Of a stretch of 64,000 nucleotides of DNA, positions 45,335-52,936 are shown piece by piece; within the stretch, counting starts at the first letter, position 1; every line of letters starts with the position of its first letter. The notes below the pieces were generated by a model. It did no database searches, was not told where the DNA came from, and saw only the letters and a list, made by a program, of their open reading frames with translations. This DNA is from Marinomonas mediterranea MMB-1 (GTDB lineage: Bacteria; Pseudomonadota; Gammaproteobacteria; Pseudomonadales; Marinomonadaceae). Position numbers and translations under genes: made by a program. Where the stretch lies: NCBI RefSeq assembly GCF_000192865.1, contig NC_015276.1:3286001-3350000 (forward strand). Reading direction: 5' to 3'.

Positions 45335-46087
45335 ATGATATTAAGAGTTATCGTGACAATCGTGTTATTTGTAGCTGGATCATTAACCGCATATGAGTAT
45401 TTAGGCGACCAAGTTAAAGGTCATCAGATACAGGAATTCTTCGAAGATCAAAAAAGCATTGATTTAAGTATAGCTGCCGCACGAGGAGATGAGAGAGCGA
45501 TTAAACAGCTATTAAGCGAAGGAGCAAGGATAAACGACACTGGAAAAGATAATATGACGTCACTGATGTGGGCATTTGGCGCTCGCAATAGGACAGGTTT
45601 TCAGGCTTTACTAGAAAATGGAGCTGATCCCAATATCATTATACGTGGGGGAGACTCAGTAATGACGTTCGCCGCTGGCGAGGATGATCCTTGGTTTCTA
45701 GAGGAAGCCTTAAAATATGGAGGCAACCCAAATTTTTACAACCCCGAAAGGAAACTACCAATTCTTGTTGATACAGTCTCACCAGGAAAACTTGAACATA
45801 TAAAATTGCTAATCGAGTTTGGTGCAGACGTTAATACAACTGACGCCTCGGGAGAAACAGCATTGATGGCCGCAACCACTCTAAACCAGTACGATATTGT
45901 ATACTATATGTTGAAGCAAGGTGCTGATTATCATATTAAGGATAAATGGGGGACAACAATTATTGATGTAATCGAAGACAGATTAAATCGAAATCTAATT
46001 GATCCGGACAATAAGCTATATGAATGGTGCATGAAAGTTGTAGCATACTTGAGGGATCGTGGGGAGCAAGTCCATTTAGAGCCTTGA
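45335..46087 (+). CDS. Ankyrin-repeat candidate immunity protein
   Basis: 250 residues. An N-terminal hydrophobic segment (about 2-20) is a signal or membrane anchor. At least four ankyrin repeats follow (DLSIAAARGDERAIKQLLSE, NMTSLMWAFGARNRTGFQAL, HIKLLIEFGADVNTTDASGE, TALMAATTLNQYDIVYYMLK). GGAG precedes ATG, 8 bases after the rhs stop, so it is co-translated with the lipase-tipped toxin. Ankyrin proteins next to secreted lipases often act as immunity proteins; an envelope location would suit a phospholipase toxin. That role is inferred from position. Confidence 0.75.
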   Translation: MILRVIVTIVLFVAGSLTAYEYLGDQVKGHQIQEFFEDQKSIDLSIAAARGDERAIKQLLSEGARINDTGKDNMTSLMWAFGARNRTGFQALLENGADPNIIIRGGDSVMTFAAGEDDPWFLEEALKYGGNPNFYNPERKLPILVDTVSPGKLEHIKLLIEFGADVNTTDASGETALMAATTLNQYDIVYYMLKQGADYHIKDKWGTTIIDVIEDRLNRNLIDPDNKLYEWCMKVVAYLRDRGEQVHLEP

Positions 46088-46113
46088 ATTAATGCAATAT
46101 CTAAGGCACACAC

Positions 46114-46174
46114 AAACTAATGTGGGACACCCAATCATATTGCCATTGACGTCATAGCCACCAATGGCAATATG
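46114..46174. repeat. 61-bp palindromic junction, copy 1
   Basis: AAACTAAT and TGGGACACCCAATC lead into CATATTGCCATTG (46136-46148), a 13-base spacer, and CAATGGCAATATG (46162-46174), which is the first part of the displaced Rhs core. The left arm is an inverted copy of the core start (it reads YDVNGNM on the other strand). The same 61 bases occur at 47844-47904 with two or three changes. Confidence 0.9.
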
Positions 46175-46789
46175 ACCTCTGGCGACGGACGAACGTTCCA
46201 GTACTCCAGCTTTAATAAACCGAACCGTATTAGTAAAGGCTCTGAAGTGTCCACCTTCACCTACGGACCCGATCAAGCCCGCTTCAAAAAGGTCAATACC
46301 GGCACCGTCGCCAGCACCACCTACTACATTGGCGCGTATGAAAAAGAAATTCGAGATGGACACACCTACCACCGAATCCAGTTAGGCGACTTTGCTATTG
46401 TCGAAAAAGTCGATAGCAATGCCGAGAAAGTCACCTATACCCTACGCGATGACCTCAACACCCTCATCGCCACCGTCAGTGAAACGGGCGACGTCAAACG
46501 CCTGTTCTACGACCCTTGGGGCAAACGCATGGACTTACCCACCATTGGTAATGCTCAACCAATCGACATCATCAGCCTAGCGAACTTTGGGATCCATCGC
46601 GGATTCACCAACCATGAGCATTTGGATAATGTAGGCTTGATCCACATGAATGGTCGGGTGTACGACCCAGAGATCGCGAGGTTTACCAGTGCGGATCCAA
46701 TCATACAAGACCCTACGTATCTACAAAACTATAACCGCTATAGCTATACTTGGAACAATCCATTGCGATATACAGATCCAAGCGGCTTT
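46162..46789 (+). repeat. Rhs core repeat, copy 2
   Basis: Exactly 628 bases, collinear with 43904-44531 and ending at the DPSGF codons. It forms the 5' part of the displaced cassette at 46172-47323. Confidence 0.93.
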
Positions 46790-47323
46790 GAGATTGACGA
46801 CGATGGTAGCTATCTAGACCCTTATTCCGATGATTATGACGAAGAAAGTGGAGAAGGAGACGCTAAAGATTATGCCGATGGGCACTACGATAATGACGAC
46901 GGTTGGGATGATGATAGACCTTCACGTGATGAATATGAAAATGAAAAAATAACCCCGAAAACCTCAGAACCTCCCCTTACACAGATTACCGGAACGGCAT
47001 TTACATTCGACTTTTTCGTGGTTGTTGGTATCGGATTTGAATTGGGAGCTTACTACGGAGATGATTGGGGAGTATTTGGTTCAATTTATGGGGGGGTTGA
47101 TTGGGATACGGGAGTTGGATTAAGTCAAAAACTGCCAACAGATGTTAATAACTATTCCGGCTCCTCTTCTGAAGTTGAAGTCGGCGCAAGTGGATTACTT
47201 CAAGCTTCTCAAAATAGTAGTGGCATGACTTCTATAGATGGAAATCTTGGTATTCCTACTCCCGGAGGTCACCTTTCAGCAGGCATCGGTGACTACATAT
47301 CGCTGTCAAGTTTATTTGACTGA
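46172..47323 (+). CDS. Displaced Rhs cassette: core plus glycine-rich tip
   Basis: 383 codons. Residues 1-206 are the Rhs core, nearly identical to the full gene, ending YTDPSGF. The tip begins with an Asp/Glu-rich linker (DPYSDDYDEESGEGDAKDYA) and continues as a Gly/Ser-rich beta-like domain (FVVVGIGFELGAYYGDDWGV, VGASGLLQASQNSSGM). I do not recognise it; a membrane-acting toxin is possible. No ribosome site precedes the first ATG and no signal peptide is present, so it is probably silent until recombined into the full gene. Confidence 0.75.
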   Translation: MTSGDGRTFQYSSFNKPNRISKGSEVSTFTYGPDQARFKKVNTGTVASTTYYIGAYEKEIRDGHTYHRIQLGDFAIVEKVDSNAEKVTYTLRDDLNTLIATVSETGDVKRLFYDPWGKRMDLPTIGNAQPIDIISLANFGIHRGFTNHEHLDNVGLIHMNGRVYDPEIARFTSADPIIQDPTYLQNYNRYSYTWNNPLRYTDPSGFEIDDDGSYLDPYSDDYDEESGEGDAKDYADGHYDNDDGWDDDRPSRDEYENEKITPKTSEPPLTQITGTAFTFDFFVVVGIGFELGAYYGDDWGVFGSIYGGVDWDTGVGLSQKLPTDVNNYSGSSSEVEVGASGLLQASQNSSGMTSIDGNLGIPTPGGHLSAGIGDYISLSSLFD

Positions 47324-47340
47324 TTAATAGGTTTTTATGA

Positions 47341-47622
47341 ATGGACAACAACACATTAATACTCTTTATATTTTTTATATTCCCTTTATTTTCTAGAGTT
47401 ATGTATCTTTTTTTCAAGGTTGCTTATGATCTTTTTGAAGAGCTCGACATTCCATTTAAGAGCTCAATCCCTAAATGGGCTATTCGAGAAAAAATTCTAC
47501 TAGTAGGCCCCTTAAAAATACTAATTTATATAGTTAGAGTTCATCCACGGTCATTTTGGTCCTTAATATTTTCATATATTCTTGTCTTTTCTTGGCTTTG
47601 GACAATTGGAGAATTCCCCTAA
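47341..47622 (+). CDS. Small membrane protein, candidate immunity for the glycine-rich tip
   Basis: 93 residues with about three hydrophobic segments (TLILFIFFIFPLFSRVMYLF, ILLVGPLKILIYIVRV, WSLIFSYILVFSWLW). It starts 17 bases after the tip stop. Position and membrane character suggest immunity against a membrane-acting toxin. I do not recognise the family. The following 279 bases to the next core hold no gene; they contain GACACCCACTCAC near 47823. Confidence 0.55.
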   Translation: MDNNTLILFIFFIFPLFSRVMYLFFKVAYDLFEELDIPFKSSIPKWAIREKILLVGPLKILIYIVRVHPRSFWSLIFSYILVFSWLWTIGEFP

Positions 47623-47843
47623 TCTAGACAAGGAAAATCTATACAAGCCATATATGGACGCTCCGGCTAGGTCAAGGCTGCACTTAACCGAGTAACTCTT
47701 TTCAGGGTGATTTTTTACTCTCTTATTAACCAATCTTGATCTTTTCTAGTCAATCATCATGAATAAAGGGTCGTACTGCCGTATATCCGGCCTATTATTA
47801 GACTGTGTAGAGTTATCCTAATAGACACCCACTCACGATTCAG

Positions 47844-47904
47844 AAACTAATATGGGACACCCAATCATATTGCCATTGACGTCATAGCCCCCAATGGCAA
47901 TATG
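47844..47904. repeat. 61-bp palindromic junction, copy 2
   Basis: Same layout as 46114-46174: AAACTAATATGGGACACCC, then CATATTGCCATTG (47866-47878), spacer, CAATGGCAATATG (47892-47904) entering the third Rhs core. Confidence 0.9.
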
Positions 47905-48519
47905 GCCTCTGGCGACGGACGAACGTTCCAGTACACCCGCTTTAATAAGCCAAACCGTATTAGTAAAGGCTCCGAGGTGTCCACCTTCACCTACGGCCCC
48001 GATCAAGCGCGCTTCAAAAAGGTCAATACTGGCACCGTCGCCAGCACCACCTACTACATTGGTGCGTATGAAAAAGAAATTCGTGACGGACACACCTACC
48101 ACCGAATCCAGCTAGGCGATTTTGCAATCGTTGAAAAAGTCGATAGCAATGCCGAGAAAGTCACCTATACCCTACGCGATGACCTCAACACCCTCATCGC
48201 CACCGTCAGTGAAACAGGCGAAGTCAAACGCCTATTCTACGACCCTTGGGGCAAACGCATGGACTTGCCCACCATTGAAGATGCGCAACCGATCGACATC
48301 ATCAGCCTAGCGAACTTTGGCATCAATCGCGGATTCACCAACCACGAGCATTTGGATAATGTAGAATTAATCCACATGAATGGTCGGGTGTATGACCCAG
48401 AGATCGCAAGGTTTACCAGTGCGGATCCTTTTATCAACAAACCTACCTACCTCCAGAGTTACAACCGTTATAGTTACGTATGGAACAGTCCTTTGAGGTT
48501 GGTTGATCCTAGTGGGTTT
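47892..48519 (+). repeat. Rhs core repeat, copy 3
   Basis: Exactly 628 bases, again collinear with 43904-44531 and ending at the DPSGF codons. A few tip-proximal codons differ (RLVDPSGF in place of RYTDPSGF). Confidence 0.93.
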
Positions 48520-49263
48520 AGAGAGATTATTCATGATCCTCATACCGATGATAAGATACGTAGAGAAAAATCTAGGGATCGTAAGCGTGGGGGGAATGGC
48601 TTTAGTAAAACGGAAGCAAAAGAGCGCATAAAGCATGACTATCAGAATAAAAGGCAAAGAAAAGCTCAGCTTAAGAGGCTCGATTACTATTCAGCCAAAC
48701 GCAACAATATTTTAGATAGATTAGAAAAAAAACGAAACGAAACTGAAAAAAAAGGGCTTGTTAAGATCAAGTTTGGCTACACTCAAGCTGCGGGGTACGG
48801 CGTACATGGCCAATACCACACCTTTGTTATGGTTGAAGACCCGACCACAGGTCAAATATATATGACTAGAGCGGGCCCTAGCGCTAATACTGCATTTGGA
48901 TCAGGTGCAGCATCCACATCAGCGAGTCAAGGCGGCTCAGCATCAGCATCAGCGGGATATGGAGAGTTCGGAGGATACGGATTTGGAACAATTAAAGCGC
49001 ATGCTACAACATGGGATAGCCTAACACCATTTGATAAACCAGAAGACACAAAATTCATTCAAGAAGTTGCAGAACTAGCAGTTTCATATGATAGTGTCGT
49101 ATCAGACATGAAATCCTATGCTGCCAACATCAACAGTAAGAAAATAGCCTACTTCCCATCAGGCCCCAATAGCAACTCTTATGCGTTCTCATTTGTAGAG
49201 CATTTGGGAATTGATAGACCAACTCCAGTAGTTGGTGTTCCAGGATGGGATCAAGGTTTATAA
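47902..49263 (+). CDS. Displaced Rhs cassette: core plus papain-like tip
   Basis: 453 codons. Residues 1-206 are the Rhs core. The tip starts with a basic coiled stretch (KIRREKSRDRKRGGNGFSKT through LDRLEKKRNETEKKG). A domain with GQYHTFVMVEDPTTGQIYMT and FPSGPNSNSYAFSFVEHLGI follows. The order His-block then PNSNS-block resembles permuted NlpC/P60-like amidases, with Ser where Cys is usual; that reading is tentative. A Ser/Ala/Gly-rich insert lies between. No ribosome site or signal is visible, so it is probably a silent cassette. Confidence 0.72.
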   Translation: MASGDGRTFQYTRFNKPNRISKGSEVSTFTYGPDQARFKKVNTGTVASTTYYIGAYEKEIRDGHTYHRIQLGDFAIVEKVDSNAEKVTYTLRDDLNTLIATVSETGEVKRLFYDPWGKRMDLPTIEDAQPIDIISLANFGINRGFTNHEHLDNVELIHMNGRVYDPEIARFTSADPFINKPTYLQSYNRYSYVWNSPLRLVDPSGFREIIHDPHTDDKIRREKSRDRKRGGNGFSKTEAKERIKHDYQNKRQRKAQLKRLDYYSAKRNNILDRLEKKRNETEKKGLVKIKFGYTQAAGYGVHGQYHTFVMVEDPTTGQIYMTRAGPSANTAFGSGAASTSASQGGSASASAGYGEFGGYGFGTIKAHATTWDSLTPFDKPEDTKFIQEVAELAVSYDSVVSDMKSYAANINSKKIAYFPSGPNSNSYAFSFVEHLGIDRPTPVVGVPGWDQGL

Positions 49264-49274
49264 GGGCTTCTTCT

Positions 49275-49601
49275 ATGAAAAATTTAAAAATCATTTTATC
49301 TATTACTATTGCATTATGCATATTTTTAGTTGGCTGTAAAAATGGAGACACAATGTCAGCAAATGAATTGAAGTCGTATATTCATGAGCATTTAAATAGA
49401 GGTGCAAGTGAACAGGAGATTATAGATTTCCTAGAAGAACAAAACTGGAGTTATAATTACAACAACTATGATAATCGGTATCAAGCACGGAAACCTGAGG
49501 AAGACAAAAATAAATGGGTAAGGAACTACATCTTACTATATTTAGATGAATCACACTCTCTTGATAGGGTTGAAGTCGAAACGTGGCATGCAGCACCATA
49601 G
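49275..49601 (+). CDS. Small lipoprotein, candidate immunity for the third tip
   Basis: 108 residues from ATG 49275. A lipoprotein signal (ILSITIALCIFLVGCKNG; cysteine of the lipobox at about 21) precedes a short acidic domain (NELKSYIHEHLNRGASEQEI). It starts 12 bases after the tip stop, the same arrangement as the other two toxin/partner pairs. A periplasm-facing immunity lipoprotein fits a cell-wall-acting toxin, which supports but does not prove the NlpC/P60-like reading of the tip. Confidence 0.65.
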   Translation: MKNLKIILSITIALCIFLVGCKNGDTMSANELKSYIHEHLNRGASEQEIIDFLEEQNWSYNYNNYDNRYQARKPEEDKNKWVRNYILLYLDESHSLDRVEVETWHAAP

Positions 49602-49616
49602 AGTCCCCTAATTGGC

Positions 49617-49787
49617 GAAACGCGATTAGACGTTCACGCCGTCACTAGTATTACCGCTTTTGTAGGGGGCATGCACGATATAGGTCAAAGAATCGTTTAT
49701 AGCATATATGATATGTATAAGAAGAAAGGCTACAACGTTTCTTATTTTGAATGGACCGACTCATCGAAGCTTCAAGATTGGACCTGA
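49617..49787 (+). pseudogene. Fourth Rhs tip, truncated next to IS30
   Basis: CACGCCGTCACTAGTATTAC (49635-49654) nearly matches the full rhs gene at about 43858, and in frame gives HAVTSIT. It runs into a new sequence, AFVGGMHDIGQRIVYSIYDM then KKKGYNVSYFEWTDSSKL, ending at TGA 49785-49787, twelve bases before the IS30 end. The pattern V-G-G-x-x-D...Y-F-E-W resembles the start of alpha/beta-hydrolase tips. Most of the tip is missing, so it is a remnant. Confidence 0.6.
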
Positions 49788-49798
49788 ATTCAAGTTCG

Positions 49799-50850
49799 AA
49801 GTGCGACACTTTTCATTTCAAGCCGCTAAGCACATCTCTTTAAATACGACTGCTGGCTGCTTAAACCCTAAACACTTCCTTGGGCGATAGTTGATTCTCG
49901 TCATCGCCCAGTGAATCATGTCATCTTCAATCTCTCTTAAATCTGTTCCTTTACGCACATATTGCCTTAAAAGACCGTTACTGTTTTCGTTCGCGCCACG
50001 CTCCCAAGAGCTATAAGGGTGGGCAAAATAGACTTTGGTATCCAGCGCTTCTGCAATCTTAGCGTGATGAGCAAATTCTCTACCGTTATCTGCTGTAATC
50101 GTATGTACGTGATCTTTAAAGGGCATTAACAACTCTATTGTCGCTTGAGTGACATCTACGGCAGACTTTGAATTCACTTTCTTTATCAAGTAAAAACGCG
50201 TCGTTCGCTCAAGTAGCGTGACAATCGAGCCTGTTCCACTTTTACCTAAAACCGTGTCTATCTCCCAATCTCCAAAACGTTTTCGCGTATCGACAATATC
50301 AGGACGCTCCTCTATGGATACAGCGTTCTTTATAACTTCATCTTTTGTTCGTTTGCCTTTTCGATAGCGCTTATGACCCTGCCTTAAGTGTCGGTAAAGT
50401 ATTCCTTTGCGCCTTTTATCATCATGAATGTATTGATAAATCCACTCATGACTGACTGGAACGCCACATAGCCTCAATACGTTAGATACTTGCTCTGGAC
50501 TCCAGTCAAACTCAATAAGAGTCCGTATATAATTGATCGTTTTTGTTGGTATTCGATACTTTGCAGACCTCTTTCGTCTTGTTAGACAAAGAGTGTGTGC
50601 TTCCTTAGGGCAATAGCGTTTTGCTTGCCTGTTACGCTTTAATTCACGATAAACCGTGGCTTTATGACACTTAATGGCATTGGCTATATTGGGCACTGAC
50701 ATTTTTTGTTCTAAAAGAGCGGAAATCTGGTATCGTTTCCCTTCGGTCAACTGCTGATAATTCATGTTTGTACTGCTTGTTTTTGTGGTGAAAAGAAGTG
50801 TACCAACTTCAGCAGTTGGCTTCTTCTACACCTGTCTTGCAGTGTCGCAC
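49799..50850. mobile_element. IS30-family insertion sequence
   Basis: About 1052 bases bounded by AAGTGCGACACT (49799-49810) and its complement AGTGTCGCACTT (50839-50850). It encloses one complete transposase gene on the minus strand. I could not see a target duplication in the flanks, which may mean that one end recombined. It lies at the break of the fourth Rhs tip. Confidence 0.85.
49818..50765 (-). CDS. IS30-family transposase
   Basis: 315 residues. An N-terminal helix-turn-helix (LTEGKRYQISALLEQKMSVP, KCHKATVYRELKRNR) precedes a second HTH and the DDE catalytic domain: D in GDWEIDTVLG, D in TITADNGREF and E in WERGANENSNGLLRQYVRKG. All three acidic residues are present and the frame is intact, so the element may be active. 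Codon usage and strand differ from the surrounding rhs cassettes, as expected for an insertion. Confidence 0.93.
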   Translation of the reverse strand: MNYQQLTEGKRYQISALLEQKMSVPNIANAIKCHKATVYRELKRNRQAKRYCPKEAHTLCLTRRKRSAKYRIPTKTINYIRTLIEFDWSPEQVSNVLRLCGVPVSHEWIYQYIHDDKRRKGILYRHLRQGHKRYRKGKRTKDEVIKNAVSIEERPDIVDTRKRFGDWEIDTVLGKSGTGSIVTLLERTTRFYLIKKVNSKSAVDVTQATIELLMPFKDHVHTITADNGREFAHHAKIAEALDTKVYFAHPYSSWERGANENSNGLLRQYVRKGTDLREIEDDMIHWAMTRINYRPRKCLGFKQPAVVFKEMCLAA

Positions 50851-50916
50851 TTATTATCAGAATTTAGGCCTATAGGACACCCACCCACAGTTAGGCTCGG
50901 CAAGCTTCTTAAGACT

Positions 50917-51105
50917 ATGTGGGACACGCACAACTTTATTGCAATAGTAATTTTCGGAGCAATAATTATTAACTATTTATTTACCATAGCTAATATAAAA
51001 TTTTCGACCTATATCAAAAAGAACCCCACTTTCTATTTACTTTCCATTATTATGATTCAAGTTGTGGCTATATGGGGGATAATAAATGCATTTCCAGCTA
51101 ATTAA
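50917..51105 (+). CDS. Short membrane protein, possibly a truncated immunity gene
   Basis: 62 residues: MWDTHNFIAIVIFGAIIINY then a second hydrophobic segment (FYLLSIIMIQVVAIWGIINA). The first codons lie inside the recurring GGGACACGCACAACTTTATT motif and no ribosome site is visible. The original 5' end may therefore have been replaced. It overlaps the Sel1 gene by 20 bases. A reduced immunity partner of the fourth tip is one explanation; chance coding is another. Confidence 0.4.
   Translation: MWDTHNFIAIVIFGAIIINYLFTIANIKFSTYIKKNPTFYLLSIIMIQVVAIWGIINAFPAN
50922..50941. repeat. 20-bp repeat GGACACGCACAACTTTATTG, copy 1
   Basis: Exact match to 51649-51668. It is preceded by TGTG, giving TGTGGGACAC (50918-50927), also found at 46121 and 22221. 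Just upstream, at about 50875, is TAGGACACCCACCCACAG, a relative of the sequence near 47820. Confidence 0.8.
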
Positions 51106-51595
51106 CTATTTTAATAGTCTAAAAGGAAAAATTCATTTTTTTATTTATGCTGGCTTTGATGGCAATATCGACAAGGTCGCAATACCAAATTTACTCAAAG
51201 CAGCAGAGCTTGGACATATTCGGGGGCAATCAGAGCTGGGGACTCGATACCTTACAGGGGAACTTCTTAAAAAAAACTACGATGAAGCCCAAAAATGGTT
51301 AGAACTAGCCTCTAGAAAAGGCAATGCTTTCGCTATGAGAAATCTTGCTTGTATATATTATTATGGCTTAAATGGCGAACAGTCCTATGAAAAAGCCTTT
51401 GAATGGTGGAGTACAGCCGCCCATAAGGGAGATCCTGTATGTCAATGCTATATCGCAGAGATGTATCAAGAAGGTGTTGGTGTTCAGGAAGATATAATGA
51501 AAGCAATAGACTGGTTTAAAAAGTCAGCAGAACAAGGGCACATTCCAGCTAGGGAAGCATTAGACGAGATATTCTCTCAATCTAAGAAAGACTGA
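51086..51595 (+). CDS. Sel1-repeat protein
   Basis: 169 residues with about four Sel1-type repeats (LLKAAELGHIRGQSELGTRY, AQKWLELASRKGNAFAMRNL, AFEWWSTAAHKGDPVCQCYI, AIDWFKKSAEQGHIPAREAL). No signal peptide is present. GGGG lies about 8 bases before ATG. Sel1 proteins often serve as partners or immunity proteins of polymorphic toxins; here it lies after the disrupted fourth tip and may be its orphan immunity gene. That link is inferred from position only. Confidence 0.75.
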   Translation: MHFQLINYFNSLKGKIHFFIYAGFDGNIDKVAIPNLLKAAELGHIRGQSELGTRYLTGELLKKNYDEAQKWLELASRKGNAFAMRNLACIYYYGLNGEQSYEKAFEWWSTAAHKGDPVCQCYIAEMYQEGVGVQEDIMKAIDWFKKSAEQGHIPAREALDEIFSQSKKD

Positions 51596-51648
51596 TATTC
51601 TAACACTATAGTGGAGGTCACTATTGAGTCTATAGTTGAATCTATAGT

Positions 51649-51668
51649 GGACACGCACAACTTTATTG
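51649..51668. repeat. 20-bp repeat GGACACGCACAACTTTATTG, copy 2
   Basis: Exact match to 50922-50941, about 60 bases upstream of the RAYT gene. CTATAGT-type short repeats lie just before it (51607-51648). Confidence 0.8.
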
Positions 51669-51727
51669 ACGCCAATCCGCTATCTCGCTAACCTCGCATA
51701 ACAAACTAAAGGAAAAGGAATTTCCGC

Positions 51728-52696
51728 ATGCCAAGACCAAGAAGCCAACAAATCAGTTTATCTAATACTCCCTACTACCACTGCATTTCTCGCTGTGTTC
51801 GACGCGCCTTTCTTTGCGGAAAAGATGCTGTAACAGGCAAAGACTTCGAGCACCGTCGTGACTGGATTGAAAACCGTCTTTTGTTTCTAACACAGCTATT
51901 TTCTATTGATGTCTGTGCTTATGCAGTGATGAGCAATCATATTCATGTAGTGTTGCATGTGAACGAGAAAGAAGCCAAAAGTTGGACAACTCGCGAGGTT
52001 ATCGAACGCTGGCATAAGCTCCACAAAGGTACTTTGCTTACTCAAAGGTATATACGAGGTGACGATATGCCGAAGGGGATGATGGAAATGGTAGAGCTTA
52101 CTGCGGAAACGTATCGCCAAAGGCTTATGGATATCAGTTGGTTCATGAAAGATTTAAACGAACCCATCGCTCGTCAGGCTAACGTTGAAGATGGTTGCAC
52201 CGGACGATTCTGGGAGGGACGTTTCAAGTCTCAAGCTCTGTTAGATGAAGCTGCTCTGATTGCTTGTATGGCTTACGTAGACTTAAACCCTTTGCGCGTA
52301 AAAATCTCCAATACCCCTGAAAAGTCGGAATTCACCAGTGTTAAGAAACGCGTTGAGGCGGCAAAGAAAGCTGAACAACCAAAAGAACTCATGCCATTTA
52401 TTGGCAATGAGCGAGAAAACCAACCTACTGGCATTGCCTTTAAACTTATAGACTACCTTGATCTAGTTGATCTAACTGGACGAGTTGTAAGGGAAGATAA
52501 ACGAGGGGCTATTGACCTTTCACTATCCCCTATCTTGCAGCGAATAGGGGGTTCTCACGAGAACTGGATAGCAATTTCGACTCAATTTGAGTCAAACTCA
52601 CATGGCGTAGTAGGTTCTGAGGAGAGTTTAAAAATGTACACGGGGGCTAATCCGAAAGCTCGGCTAAATAGAAGGTGTGCCAAATTGCTCGCCTAG
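51728..52696 (+). CDS. REP-associated tyrosine transposase-like protein (RAYT)
   Basis: 322 residues with a Y1/HUH transposase domain: NTPYYHCISRCVRRAFLCGK, the metal-binding HUH in MSNHIHVVLHV, GRFWEGRFKSQALLDE and the RAYT hallmark AYVDLNPLRV. A C-terminal extension of about 110 residues follows. RAYTs are domesticated single-strand transposases associated with short palindromic REP sequences. The GGACACGCACAAC motif just upstream and its copies in the island are candidate partners. AAGGAA precedes the ATG region. Confidence 0.85.
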   Translation: MPRPRSQQISLSNTPYYHCISRCVRRAFLCGKDAVTGKDFEHRRDWIENRLLFLTQLFSIDVCAYAVMSNHIHVVLHVNEKEAKSWTTREVIERWHKLHKGTLLTQRYIRGDDMPKGMMEMVELTAETYRQRLMDISWFMKDLNEPIARQANVEDGCTGRFWEGRFKSQALLDEAALIACMAYVDLNPLRVKISNTPEKSEFTSVKKRVEAAKKAEQPKELMPFIGNERENQPTGIAFKLIDYLDLVDLTGRVVREDKRGAIDLSLSPILQRIGGSHENWIAISTQFESNSHGVVGSEESLKMYTGANPKARLNRRCAKLLA

Positions 52697-52936
52697 CTCA
52701 ACCCGCTAAAAAATCACTCCGATTCTTACGATATTTACTATATGAGTACTTCGTATGCCTAAAATTTTAGAAACGCCCCCCTATCTCGCTGAGTGTTCAA
52801 TAAAACTGTCGAGAAATACTAAGTTCGCAGGTTCATTAATATCAGCGATGTCTTATATTAAAGATACTCTATTTAAGATGGATGCAAGTGGCTATACTTG
52901 CTAGTCTGACAAAATCACTAAATTTGACAGCGACCC
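52697..52936. other. Intergenic stretch between RAYT and mntA
   Basis: 240 bases without a convincing gene. A 49-codon open frame at 52755-52904 lacks a clear ribosome site and any recognisable feature. TATCTCGCT occurs here as well as upstream of RAYT. The promoter of the toxin-antitoxin pair should lie at its end. Confidence 0.5.

Noticed and set aside
52755..52904. 49-codon frame between RAYT and mntA
   Set aside because: No clear ribosome site, no recognisable feature and no partner; chance is a sufficient explanation.
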